The notes: generated from the sequence alone by a model not told the origin. DNA of 16,538 nt from Bacteroidaceae bacterium (GCA_016302965.1 JAEDMP010000054.1:1-16538), one strand, 5' to 3'. Counted from the first letter of the stretch, positions 1 to 6,771 are shown. A program made the numbers and translations.

Positions 1-137
1 CACAAGAAATTTTCAAAAAAAGCATGTTTTATAGCATGAAATTGATGTAAATCAATTGGGCGTTCGACGTACACATTATTATATAATACTACGATGAAAC
101 AAATTGTACGGACACAATGACAGAAGGTTTTCCTATG

Positions 138-199
138 CTTTTGCACATTCAGTACCACCTGGGCTATGAACTTTTGTACATTCAGTGCCACCTTGGGCT
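138..199. repeat. Two imperfect direct repeats, 33-bp period
   Basis: Copy 1 (138-165) and copy 2 (171-199) share CTTTTG, then ACATTCAGT, then CCACCT and GGGCT. They differ by a few substitutions and one inserted T. The copies start 33 bp apart. They lie inside a short open frame (ATG at 117, or 135, to TAA at 282-284; at most 55 codons) that has no recognisable homologue and no convincing start signal. It may be a decayed gene fragment or a non-coding duplication. The rest of 1-343 is AT-rich and shows nothing else I can name. Confidence 0.6.
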
Positions 200-343
200 T
201 TGTGTTCTTCGCTTACAGCACTGGATCATCGAGAAGTCGCAAATCCAATCGCTGAATAGCGGAAAAGGAGCCCTGTTTGGTTAATAAACATTAATAATCT
301 ATCTATATAATAGTACACGTGCACGAAATAGAAAATAAATGAG

Positions 344-351
344 TACCTTTG
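344..351 (+). promoter_or_regulatory. Promoter -7 box (TACCTTTG) of the rplM operon
   Basis: TACCTTTG matches the Bacteroidetes -7 consensus TAnnTTTG exactly. It lies about 140 bp before the rplM start codon. No clear TTTG is present at the expected -33 position (around 320-323). Transcription would start a few bases downstream, near 355-358, giving a leader of about 135 nt. Confidence 0.65.
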
Positions 352-354
352 CAG

Positions 355-492
355 TCCGATTATTTCAGGGGAAAGCTTAGAGCCCCACGGATGGCGTGTT
401 AATAGTTGTGGTCTTGGCCGGGCCCAATGGTTAGTGAATCTCCGTCCACAAATGAAGTAAAAAGTTTTTTAGTAGTTAATTTAAAATTTAAA
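355..492 (+). promoter_or_regulatory. Foldable 5' leader of rplM (candidate ribosomal-protein autoregulatory RNA)
   Basis: The transcript between the -7 box and the rplM ATG can form a GGGG/CCCC hairpin (368-371 with 383-386). Next comes a long-range stem ACGGA/TCCGT (387-391 with 441-445) enclosing a TTGG/CCAA hairpin (414-417 with 424-427). An unstructured A/T-rich stretch leads into the ATG. Leaders bound by the encoded ribosomal protein are a general mode of control for such operons; that L13 or S9 binds here is inference. I did not match it to a named leader family. Confidence 0.4.
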
Positions 493-954
493 ATGAACAC
501 TTTAAGTTACAAGACTATTTCCGTCAACAAGGAAACAGCAAAGAAAGAGTGGGTAGTTATCGACGCAACCGACCAGGTTGTAGGTCGCCTTTGCTCCAAG
601 GTAGCAAAGCTTATCCGCGGCAAGTACAAGCCCAGCTTCACTCCCCACGTGGATTGTGGTGACAATGTCATCATCATCAACGCCGCCAAAGTAGTGTTTA
701 GCGGCAAGAAAGAGACCGACAAGGTTTATACCCGTTACACTGGTTATCCCGGTGGCCAGCGCTTCAACACCCCCGCCCAGCTTCGCCAGAAGAAGGATGG
801 CGTGGAGAAGATTCTGCGTCACGCCGTGAAGGGCATGCTGCCCAAAGGTCCTTTAGGCCGTAGCCTGATGAACAACCTTTACATCTATGAGGGCACCGAG
901 CACAAGCACGAGGCCCAGCAGCCCAAAACCATCGATATTAACCAGTATAAATAA
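493..954 (+). CDS. rplM: Large ribosomal subunit protein L13 (uL13)
   Basis: Encodes a 153-residue L13, an early-assembling protein of the 50S subunit. The family core is visible: a WVVIDATDQVVGRL segment near the N-terminus, then GDNVIIINAAKV, YTRYTGYPGG, and HAVKGMLPKGPLGR with a C-terminal YEGTEHKHEAQQP stretch. The open frame runs upstream to a TTG at 406, but the extra 29 residues are not L13-like and overlap the structured leader. The ATG at 493 gives the usual family length and follows an A/T-rich unstructured stretch, as is common in Bacteroidetes. rpsI starts 10 bp downstream, so the two genes are surely co-transcribed, as in most bacteria. Confidence 0.97.
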   Translation: MNTLSYKTISVNKETAKKEWVVIDATDQVVGRLCSKVAKLIRGKYKPSFTPHVDCGDNVIIINAAKVVFSGKKETDKVYTRYTGYPGGQRFNTPAQLRQKKDGVEKILRHAVKGMLPKGPLGRSLMNNLYIYEGTEHKHEAQQPKTIDINQYK

Positions 955-964
955 TTAGAGAAGA

Positions 965-1351
965 ATGGAAGTAGTAAATGCAATTGGTCGCCGTAAGAGC
1001 GCAGTAGCCCGCGTTTATGTAAGCGAAGGTACCGGCAAGATTACGATCAACAAGAAGGACATCACCGAATATTTCCCTTCAGCAATCCTTCAGTACGTGG
1101 TAAAGCAGCCCCTGCAGTTGCTTGAAGCCGCTGAGAAGTATGATATCAAGGCCAATCTGGACGGCGGTGGTTTCACCGGTCAGAGCCAGGCTCTCCGTCT
1201 CGCCATTGCCCGCGCACTGGTGAAGATCAACGAAGAGGACAAAAAGGGTCTGAGAAGCAAGGGATTCCTTACCCGCGACTCTCGTGCCGTTGAGCGTAAG
1301 AAGCCCGGTCGTCCCAAGGCTCGTCGTCGCTTCCAGTTCAGCAAGCGTTAA
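965..1351 (+). CDS. rpsI: Small ribosomal subunit protein S9 (uS9)
   Basis: Encodes a 128-residue S9 of the 30S subunit, whose C-terminal tail reaches the peptidyl-tRNA anticodon stem in the P site. The diagnostic parts are present: AIGRRKSAVARVYV at the N-terminus, GGGFTGQSQALRLAIARAL in the middle, then the basic LTRDSRAVERKKPG segment and the invariant end FSKR. Length is normal. It follows rplM by 10 bp in the conserved rplM-rpsI pair. A 229-bp structured gap separates it from rpsB. Confidence 0.97.
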   Translation: MEVVNAIGRRKSAVARVYVSEGTGKITINKKDITEYFPSAILQYVVKQPLQLLEAAEKYDIKANLDGGGFTGQSQALRLAIARALVKINEEDKKGLRSKGFLTRDSRAVERKKPGRPKARRRFQFSKR

Positions 1352-1580
1352 TCTTTACGCTGAGAACTGCACAGAAGCAAGAAATCGTTTAGTATCTAAA
1401 CTGGCGAGATTCGGGTTCGCCCCATCCATCCCATTTACACCTTATTATATATATAAGGAGGAAAAAGGCATCCGACTACCCGCCGGCTGATTCAAACAAA
1501 AAACACTGCTGCATATCCCTCCGAGGATGTGGGCACAGAATTCAAAAAGAAAGTAAACAATTTTTTAAAGCATTAAGACA
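1352..1580 (+). promoter_or_regulatory. Structured rpsI-rpsB gap (candidate rpsB leader)
   Basis: No gene is evident here. Four potential hairpins follow one another. They are GTTTAG/CTAAAC (1387-1392 with 1396-1401), GGCGA/TCGCC (1403-1407 with 1417-1421), CCTTAT/ATAAGG (1440-1445 with 1453-1458), and CATATCC/GGATGTG (1512-1518 with 1525-1531, one T-G pair). A textbook GGAGG (1457-1461) overlaps the third hairpin but has no start codon after it. The last hairpin presents CCTCC (1518-1522), its exact complement. None is followed by a T-run, so they do not look like terminators, and I see no TAnnTTTG promoter. A regulatory leader for rpsB-tsf is the likeliest reading. Confidence 0.4.
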
Positions 1581-2423
1581 ATGTCAAGAACAAATTTTGA
1601 TATGTTGCTGCAGGCTGGATGCCACTTTGGCCACCTGCGCCGCAAGTGGAACCCTGCTATGGCTCCCTACATCTATACCGAGCGTAACGGTATCCACATC
1701 ATAGACCTTCACAAGACCGTAGTCAAGATTGACGAGGCTGCCGAGGCACTCAAGCAGATCGCCAAGTCAGGCAAGAAGGTTCTCTTCGTAGCTACTAAGA
1801 AACAGACCAAGGACGTGATTGCCGAGAAGGCAACAAGCGTTAACATGCCCTACGTAATCGAGCGCTGGCCCGGTGGTATGCTCACCAACTTCCCCACAAT
1901 CCGCAAGGCCGTGAAGAAGATGACCAACATCGACAAGCTGATGGCTGACGGAACCTACTCCAACCTCTCTAAGCGCGAGTTGCTGCAGGTTACCCGTCAG
2001 CGTGCCAAACTGGAGAAGAACCTCGGTTCTATCGCCGACCTGACCCGCCTTCCCTCTGCCCTCTTCGTGGTAGACGTATGCAAGGAGCAGATTGCCGTGA
2101 AGGAAGCCAACCGTCTGGGCATCCCCGTATTCGGTATCGTAGACACCAACTCTGACCCCAAGGACATCGACTTCATCATTCCTGCCAACGACGACGCCAA
2201 GGACAGCGTAGAGGTAATCCTGAACGCCTGCTGCGCCGCTATTGCCGAGGGTATCGCCGAGCGCAAGGTTGAGAAGGCCGACGAGAAGGCTGCCGAGGCT
2301 CAGGCTGAGGCTGAGAACGGCGAAGAGAAGCCCAAGCGCGCTGCCCGCAAGGCCCGCAAGGACGCTCCTGCTGCAGAGGCACCCGCCGCTGAAGCTCCCG
2401 CTACCGAGGAAGTGGCAGAGTAA
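1581..2423 (+). CDS. rpsB: Small ribosomal subunit protein S2 (uS2)
   Basis: Encodes a 280-residue S2, a late-assembling 30S protein. Family signatures: LQAGCHFGH (residues 10-18) with RRKWNPAMAPYIY, the ERWPGGMLTNFPTI segment (94-107), and LFVVDVCKEQIAVKEA with GIPVFGIVDTNSDP (161-193). The core ends near residue 225. The rest is a low-complexity tail rich in Ala, Glu and Lys with an AAEAPAAEAPA-like repeat near the end, longer than in E. coli S2. The start is the ATG 8 bp after TTAAGACA-type sequence with no Shine-Dalgarno, normal for this phylum. tsf follows after 45 bp, the classical rpsB-tsf pair. Confidence 0.97.
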   Translation: MSRTNFDMLLQAGCHFGHLRRKWNPAMAPYIYTERNGIHIIDLHKTVVKIDEAAEALKQIAKSGKKVLFVATKKQTKDVIAEKATSVNMPYVIERWPGGMLTNFPTIRKAVKKMTNIDKLMADGTYSNLSKRELLQVTRQRAKLEKNLGSIADLTRLPSALFVVDVCKEQIAVKEANRLGIPVFGIVDTNSDPKDIDFIIPANDDAKDSVEVILNACCAAIAEGIAERKVEKADEKAAEAQAEAENGEEKPKRAARKARKDAPAAEAPAAEAPATEEVAE

Positions 2424-2468
2424 TTTGAACCATCACATTAAGAATCAGATTTTATTCAATCAAACATT

Positions 2469-3467
2469 ATGGCTTACAAACCAAATATGGAAGACATCAA
2501 GAAGCTGCGCACCATGACTGGTGCCGGCCTCGCCGATGTCAAGAAGGCGCTCACCGAGAGTGAGGGCGATTTCAACAAGGCAATGGAGATTATCCGTGAG
2601 AAGGGTCAGGCTATCGCCGCCAAGCGTTCCGACCGTGAGACCTCCAACGGATGCGTGCTGGTGAAAGCCGAGAACGGCTTTGCTGCCATTATCGCCTTGA
2701 AGTGTGAAACCGACTTCGTTGCCAACGGTGCAGACTACATCAAACTGACCCAGGACATTCTGGACGCTGCCGTTGCAGCCAAGGCCAAGAGCCTTGACGA
2801 GGTGAAGGCTCTGACCATCGCCGACGGAACCAACGTACAGGATGCCGTGATTGCCCGTTCGGGTATCACCGGTGAGAAGATGGAGCTCGATGGCTACAAC
2901 TTCATCGAGGGTGAGAACCTCTCTATCTATGACCACATGAAGAAGCACGGTCTCTGCACCATCGTACAGACCAACCTTCCCGCTGAGGAGCAGGCTCACG
3001 CCATCGCCATGCAGGTGGCTGCCATGAAGCCTGTGGCTCTGAACCAGGAGTCTGTACCCCAGTCTGTTATTGACGAAGAGATTCGCGTGGCTGTAGAGAA
3101 GACCAAGCAGGAGCAGGTTCAGAAGGCTGTTGAAGCCGCTTTGAAGAAGGCTGGCATCAATCCCGCTCACGTTGACTCTGAAGATCACATGGAGTCGAAC
3201 ATGGGCAAGGGCTGGATTACCGCTGAGCAGGTGGCCAAGGCCAAGGAAATCATTGCCTCTGTATCTGCAGAGAAGGCAGCCAACCTGCCTGAGGCCATGA
3301 TTCAGAACATCGCCAAGGGTCGTCTGAACAAGTTCTTCAAGGAGTCTTGTCTGCTCAACCAGGAGTTCATCCAGGACAGCAAGCTCTCCGTAGCCGACTA
3401 CCTAAAGGCCGCCAACAAGGATCTGACCGTTGTTGACTTCAAGCGCTTCACACTGGCTGCAGAATAA
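2469..3467 (+). CDS. tsf: Elongation factor Ts
   Basis: Encodes a 332-residue EF-Ts, the guanine nucleotide exchange factor that recycles EF-Tu-GDP. The N-terminal UBA-like domain is visible with IKKLRTMTGAGLADVKKAL (about residues 10-28). The core carries the signature CETDFVA (79-85), whose Asp-Phe pair acts on the EF-Tu nucleotide site in characterised homologues. A C-terminal segment reads NKFFKESCLLNQEFI. It is longer than the E. coli protein (about 283 residues), as is usual in Bacteroidetes. It is the last gene of the translation cluster and is followed 60 bp later by a strong hairpin terminator. Confidence 0.97.
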   Translation: MAYKPNMEDIKKLRTMTGAGLADVKKALTESEGDFNKAMEIIREKGQAIAAKRSDRETSNGCVLVKAENGFAAIIALKCETDFVANGADYIKLTQDILDAAVAAKAKSLDEVKALTIADGTNVQDAVIARSGITGEKMELDGYNFIEGENLSIYDHMKKHGLCTIVQTNLPAEEQAHAIAMQVAAMKPVALNQESVPQSVIDEEIRVAVEKTKQEQVQKAVEAALKKAGINPAHVDSEDHMESNMGKGWITAEQVAKAKEIIASVSAEKAANLPEAMIQNIAKGRLNKFFKESCLLNQEFIQDSKLSVADYLKAANKDLTVVDFKRFTLAAE

Positions 3468-3526
3468 TCATCTCTTCCGAAGCATCACACTGAGCGATTG
3501 CAAAAGCGGAAGAACATCTATTTCAA

Positions 3527-3564
3527 GGGCTGAATGATTCCTATCATTCAGCCCTCTTTATTTG
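3527..3564 (+). terminator. Intrinsic terminator of the rplM-tsf cluster
   Basis: A perfect 11-bp inverted repeat pairs GGGCTGAATGA (3527-3537) with TCATTCAGCCC (3544-3554) across a 6-nt loop. It is followed by the T-rich run TCTTTATTT. It could also end transcripts from the - strand gene at 3701-4009, though that side has a weaker T-run. The stretch 3565-3700 holds nothing else I recognise. Confidence 0.85.
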
Positions 3565-3700
3565 GATGGGCGTGTGGGTTCCATCCTGTGTTTAGTTAAG
3601 AGAGTATGGTGTTACCCTGATACAATCCCTCTGTCAAATCATTCTATCGGTATGATTCTAATCACTCCTATTGTTATAACAAATAACTCAATAACTAAAA

Positions 3701-4009
3701 TCACTTAGTGAAACGGGAATTACGCATCTGTCTCTCATGCATCTTGCGCATCTTTTCCATCTTCTTGCGGCACTTCTTGCAGGATTTGCCATCATGTTTA
3801 TGACTGTGTCGATGGCAGTCGCAATGACAGTCGCGCACGCAGTTAACAGGGATGGGGTGGCAGGCATGAACACCATGGCGAACCGTAGGGTGGCAGCAGA
3901 TGGTTACATTCACTTGAGGATTCTCTTTATTTGTCTTTGACTGACCACTGGTCGACACGACTATCGTCAGCATCATGACCATCATCATCATCATCTTTTT
4001 CATCATCAT
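3701..4009 (-). CDS. Small secreted protein rich in Met, Cys and His (unknown function)
   Basis: Encodes up to 102 residues that I do not recognise as a named family. The N-terminus is a signal-peptide-like segment built almost only from Met (10 Met in the first 13 residues) followed by LTIVVSTSG. The mature part has nine Cys (38, 39, 50, 57, 61, 63, 65, 77, 80) and ten His, densest in CHCDCHRHSHKH (61-72) and SCKKC (76-80). A basic Met-rich tail has Met at 84, 87, 90 and 95. This ligand content suggests soft-metal (Cu, Zn or Ni) or redox handling outside the cytoplasm; that is inference. Three consecutive ATG codons make the exact start uncertain. A strong promoter lies upstream, which supports a real gene; the codons are otherwise unremarkable and the overlapping frames look like shadows. 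Confidence 0.7.
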   Translation of the reverse strand: MMMKKMMMMMVMMLTIVVSTSGQSKTNKENPQVNVTICCHPTVRHGVHACHPIPVNCVRDCHCDCHRHSHKHDGKSCKKCRKKMEKMRKMHERQMRNSRFTK

Positions 4010-4057
4010 TCTGTTTTTAAAGGGTTAGTACTCTTGTTTTGTTCTTGATTTATGGTG

Positions 4058-4089
4058 CAAAGATACGACGATTTGCTGACGCCACCAAA
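4058..4089 (-). promoter_or_regulatory. Promoter of the Met/Cys/His-rich protein gene
   Basis: Read on the - strand, TTTG (4089-4086) is followed after exactly 20 nt by TATCTTTG (4065-4058). This is a full match to the Bacteroidetes -33 TTTG and -7 TAnnTTTG consensus with normal spacing. The start codon lies about 50 nt downstream. Confidence 0.75.
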
Positions 4090-4264
4090 AGAAAAACTCT
4101 ATGCTGTGGTAGGGCTTTTCCTAATCTTGAGGGGGAAATCCCTCATGCAGGTAGCACAACAAAAAGGAATAAGTGGAGACTAATGGACGAGTGTGTGGGT
4201 CAAACGACAACACAAAGGGCAAAAGAAATGAAGTCGGAAAGCAGGGAAACTCAGAAAAAAGTGG

Positions 4265-4272
4265 TACCTTTG
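4265..4272 (+). promoter_or_regulatory. Promoter -7 box (TACCTTTG) of the HAD phosphatase gene
   Basis: TACCTTTG matches TAnnTTTG and lies 26 bp before the ATG at 4299. No TTTG is found at the -33 position. The leader would be only about 20 nt. The region 4090-4264 between the divergent promoters shows no credible gene. Confidence 0.6.
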
Positions 4273-4298
4273 CAAGGCTTATTTGAACCTATTGCATC

Positions 4299-4961
4299 AT
4301 GAAGAAAGATTACAAACTCATCATCCTCGATTTCGACGGCACCATCGCCGACACCAACGCCTGTATCATCCGCACCTTCAACCAAACCCTACAAGAAATG
4401 GGTTACCCGACTGTTGACGAGCAGCGCATCAGCAACCTCATCGGCCTTCCTCTCCGCCAGATGTATGCCGACATCCTCAGAACCGATGATACAGAACTCA
4501 TCGACCGTGCCTTCCACATCTACCGTGACCTTTTCATGGGCATCAGCACTACGACCGTCACTCTCTTTCCACACGTGGCAGAAACGCTGCGATTCATACA
4601 CGGGCAAGGCATCCGTCTAGCCATTGCCACCAGCCGCGGACGCGACTCACTGCGGGCCCTGCTGCGCACACACGGGATAGATCAATATATCGCCACCGAC
4701 TGCTGTGAGGAGGACGTGAAACACAAAAAGCCCGAACCGGAGATGGTTGAGCGATTACTTGACGAGACGGGATTTACGGCAGAGGAGACACTGGTGGTTG
4801 GCGACACCTGGTATGACATCCAGATGGGATGCTCTGCCGGATGCGACACCTGTGGAGTAACCTACGGCAACCACTCGCGCGAACTACTGTCCGAACATGG
4901 AGCAGGAGCCATCATCAACGACTTCGCCGAACTGCCTGCCGTCATCGGGCTTATTCACTGA
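4299..4961 (+). CDS. HAD-superfamily phosphatase, phosphoglycolate phosphatase-like
   Basis: Encodes a 220-residue haloacid dehalogenase-like hydrolase, subfamily IA with a helical cap inserted after motif I. All four HAD motifs are present. Motif I is DFDGT (11-15, nucleophile Asp11 and acid/base Asp13). Motif II is the Ser/Thr in IATSRG (109-114). Motif III is Lys144 in KKPEP. Motif IV is GDTWYD (168-173) with Asp169 and Asp173 for Mg2+. Layout and length are like Gph or PpaX-type phosphatases, but the substrate cannot be read from sequence and could be another small phosphate ester. It is cytosolic (no signal peptide). It has its own promoter and appears monocistronic, convergent with the lipoprotein gene. 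Confidence 0.9.
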   Translation: MKKDYKLIILDFDGTIADTNACIIRTFNQTLQEMGYPTVDEQRISNLIGLPLRQMYADILRTDDTELIDRAFHIYRDLFMGISTTTVTLFPHVAETLRFIHGQGIRLAIATSRGRDSLRALLRTHGIDQYIATDCCEEDVKHKKPEPEMVERLLDETGFTAEETLVVGDTWYDIQMGCSAGCDTCGVTYGNHSRELLSEHGAGAIINDFAELPAVIGLIH

Positions 4962-5086
4962 CTTTCACATTCTTCACGCTTCCAACGATATAGATGATAC
5001 GCACGATGCAAATATCTATCGTGTGATTTCTGATCTTGCATTGATGTTTCTGTTTGATATGAACTCAGCAGGAAAGAATTATGGCC

Positions 5087-5140
5087 TGTCTTTTTTTAAA
5101 TAAGGTTGACTCAAATAGTCAACCTTATTTAAAAAAGACA
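5087..5140. terminator. 54-bp near-perfect palindrome (bidirectional terminator or mobile-element remnant)
   Basis: Left arm 5087-5111 and right arm 5117-5140 are reverse complements except for one extra T in the T-run of the left arm. The loop is only CAAAT. The arms hold a GGTTGACT core flanked by T-run and A-run, so the transcript from either strand has a hairpin with a U-rich stretch inside its base. It sits between convergent genes (HAD at 4961, lipoprotein at 5212), which fits shared termination. The length and near-perfection also recall an insertion-element remnant. Confidence 0.7.
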
Positions 5141-5142
5141 AA

Positions 5143-5191
5143 CACGTATTCGTGCAACCGTTCTGTTAACTGCATAGTTTAGACAGAACGG
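5143..5191. terminator. Two further hairpins downstream of the lipoprotein gene
   Basis: CACG/CGTG around TATT (5143-5154) is followed by CCGTTCTGT/ACAGAACGG (5158-5166 with 5183-5191), whose loop contains a nested AACT/AGTT pair (5168-5171 with 5176-5179). On the - strand these come just after the lipoprotein stop codon and before the 54-bp palindrome, so they probably belong to its 3' end. Confidence 0.5.
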
Positions 5192-5211
5192 CATACTCAG
5201 ACTGATTGGGC

Positions 5212-6177
5212 TTATCGGATAGAGTAGTTGAAGGAAGCGTAATACACCTGATAACCCGAATCGGCATCATACATCTTGATGTCCTTCACACGCTGGGTAT
5301 TATCCCACATGTTATAGACAATATTGTATGTATCCACTTCGTTTTCCGACTCCTCATCATTAGTATAAATGATCTGATAAGTGGAAGGAAGCGTGGCACT
5401 TGCATTTCCGAGATAACCGGTCATGGCAAGAATGCGGAGTACCGGGCTGCCGAATGACATGGCTTCAGCCATCTGAGGGGTGACAATATTGTAATAATTG
5501 GAAGGAGAAGTTGAATTATAGCCGAAAACAAACTCCGAGGTCTCCCCATCACTTGTGACGGAAGTTTTCTCCAGCACATCTCCTTTGTAACTGAACTTCA
5601 AGCTTCCCTTAGCGCTTCCGCTCTCCTTTTCTGTCTCGCCGTCTACCGTCTCAACAGAGTTCCAAGAGCCATTTACCGTGATGCTCTGCAACCTTCCCTT
5701 TGCATTGTAGGACATCGCGGCATCATACTTAACTGTCTCCTTAAAATGGTCCGATCCGTATGAACCCTCCTCTACAGACTCTTCATGAAACTTGGTCAAG
5801 AAACCGTCCGTGTTGAAAGAGAAGCCTGAGCCCACATACGAATATTTCGTGCCATTTTCATTATCCGTATAACTGGCCACAATCTGCTTGATAGCCTTGC
5901 CTGTAGCAACAGCCCCGCGAGTAGCCGGCTCATACTCAAACACATATTCACAGCCATCCGTCTTGGCCTTGGCAATCGTTCCGTCATCGTTATAGGTGAC
6001 ATTCAGCGCGCTGCTTCCCGTCATCTCGGATACACGTACACCATCCACTACAGAAGCCGGAATACTGATGGAGGCAGAAGAGCCACCACCTGCCTCATCA
6101 TCGTCATCACTGCATGCACAAAACGTAAGGCCCAACAGAGCCACAGCCATCAAACTCCAAAGTTTTTTCATAATCAT
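5212..6177 (-). CDS. Putative surface lipoprotein of unknown function
   Basis: Encodes 321 residues (319 if the second ATG, at codon 3, is used). The N-terminus is a lipoprotein signal: KK, a hydrophobic stretch, then FCAC with Cys22 as the likely lipidated residue (Ala at -1). Directly after it comes SDDDDE, an acidic stretch like the Bacteroidetes lipoprotein export signal that sends lipoproteins to the cell surface. The mature part is rich in beta-type motifs such as YNDDGTI, YNAKGRLQSI and LKFSYKGDV. These recall YD/RHS-like repeats or the DUF4595-type lipoproteins of this phylum; that assignment is tentative. It appears monocistronic and convergent with the HAD gene. No catalytic motif is visible. 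Confidence 0.8.
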   Translation of the reverse strand: MIMKKLWSLMAVALLGLTFCACSDDDDEAGGGSSASISIPASVVDGVRVSEMTGSSALNVTYNDDGTIAKAKTDGCEYVFEYEPATRGAVATGKAIKQIVASYTDNENGTKYSYVGSGFSFNTDGFLTKFHEESVEEGSYGSDHFKETVKYDAAMSYNAKGRLQSITVNGSWNSVETVDGETEKESGSAKGSLKFSYKGDVLEKTSVTSDGETSEFVFGYNSTSPSNYYNIVTPQMAEAMSFGSPVLRILAMTGYLGNASATLPSTYQIIYTNDEESENEVDTYNIVYNMWDNTQRVKDIKMYDADSGYQVYYASFNYSIR

Positions 6178-6190
6178 ATTCTTTTATCGT

Positions 6191-6212
6191 GGCGATGCGC
6201 TCCTTTATCGCC
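6191..6212 (-). other. Hairpin in the 5' leader of the lipoprotein gene
   Basis: GGCGAT (6191-6196) pairs with ATCGCC (6207-6212). On the - strand the 10-nt loop reads AAAGGAGCGC, which exposes an AAGGAG element. It lies about 25 nt before the start codon, too far for normal ribosome binding, so a function is uncertain. Confidence 0.3.
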
Positions 6213-6303
6213 TCTGGTTAATCATACTCTATTTGTTAGTTCGTTCATCGGCATAGAGCGCAGACCACCTTGGTAATCTTGCCGGAACGGTAAAATACAG
6301 GTA

Positions 6304-6311
6304 CAAAGATA
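6304..6311 (-). promoter_or_regulatory. Promoter -7 box (TATCTTTG) of the lipoprotein gene
   Basis: On the - strand TATCTTTG matches TAnnTTTG, 126 nt before the start codon. The -33 position has no clear TTTG (a TTG lies a few bases further upstream). The stretch 6312-6510 has nothing else I recognise. Confidence 0.55.
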
Positions 6312-6510
6312 GGGAAAATAATAAATGTTTGAGAAACAATCTATACGATTAACATTTGTTTAACAGTCCAGGACATTCTATGTAACTACTCCGTCTTTTT
6401 TGCCTGCATAGTTATAGGAGCGTGGTCATGTCAATGCCGTGAAAGGTTAATTTGTTGTTAATCGGATGGAATGAACCATTATGAATCGCGCATATATCAG
6501 CTATTTATTG

Positions 6511-6518
6511 TACTTTTG
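6511..6518 (+). promoter_or_regulatory. Promoter -7 box (TACTTTTG) of the zinc-ribbon gene
   Basis: TACTTTTG matches TAnnTTTG and lies 43 bp before the ATG at 6562. It falls inside the longer open frame that begins at 6481, so a transcript from it could only use the downstream ATG. No -33 TTTG is seen. Confidence 0.5.
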
Positions 6519-6561
6519 TAGCCGGAATCCTATTGATGCCCATCTCAATTTGATTACGCTT

Positions 6562-6771
6562 ATGATCAGAGGAAGGAAAACTTTCAAGTGTGATGCCTGC
6601 GGACATACCTTCAAGGCACCCGATATCGAATGGCAGGCGATGGCTCTCTCGCAGCCGATGCCTTGTCCCAAGTGTGGCAGTTGCCACACCATGCCCAGGT
6701 CGTTCTTCGGGTTTACACAAAGGGATGTCTATCGCGAGATTTGGGACCAGATGGATGCCTTCGAGCAATAA
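6562..6771 (+). CDS. Small zinc-ribbon protein
   Basis: Encodes 69 residues with two CxxC knuckles: KCDACGHTF (Cys10, Cys13) and PCPKCGSCH (Cys35, Cys38, with Cys41 nearby). These are likely to form one zinc ribbon of the kind found in many small regulatory or nucleic-acid-associated proteins. The tail is a helix-like REIWDQMDAFEQ. The frame is open from an ATG at 6481, but those extra 27 residues are not zinc-ribbon-like and contain the promoter box at 6511-6518, so I chose 6562. Function is unknown. It appears monocistronic; the GTAC dyad array starts 41 bp after its stop codon. Confidence 0.7.
   Translation: MIRGRKTFKCDACGHTFKAPDIEWQAMALSQPMPCPKCGSCHTMPRSFFGFTQRDVYREIWDQMDAFEQ

Noticed and set aside
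406..492. N-terminal extension of rplM from a TTG at 406
   Set aside because: The added residues are not L13-like, overlap the structured leader, and the ATG at 493 gives the normal length.
1284..1490. Open frame overlapping rpsI with a GGAGG near its end
   Set aside because: It is an out-of-frame shadow of rpsI. The GGAGG at 1457-1461 has no ATG, GTG or TTG within a usable distance.
2460..3188. 242-codon - strand frame opposite tsf
   Set aside because: It is an antisense shadow of a highly conserved gene.
4039..4302. 87-codon frame upstream of the HAD gene
   Set aside because: It overlaps two promoters on opposite strands, has no family resemblance and low-complexity charged content; probably not coding.
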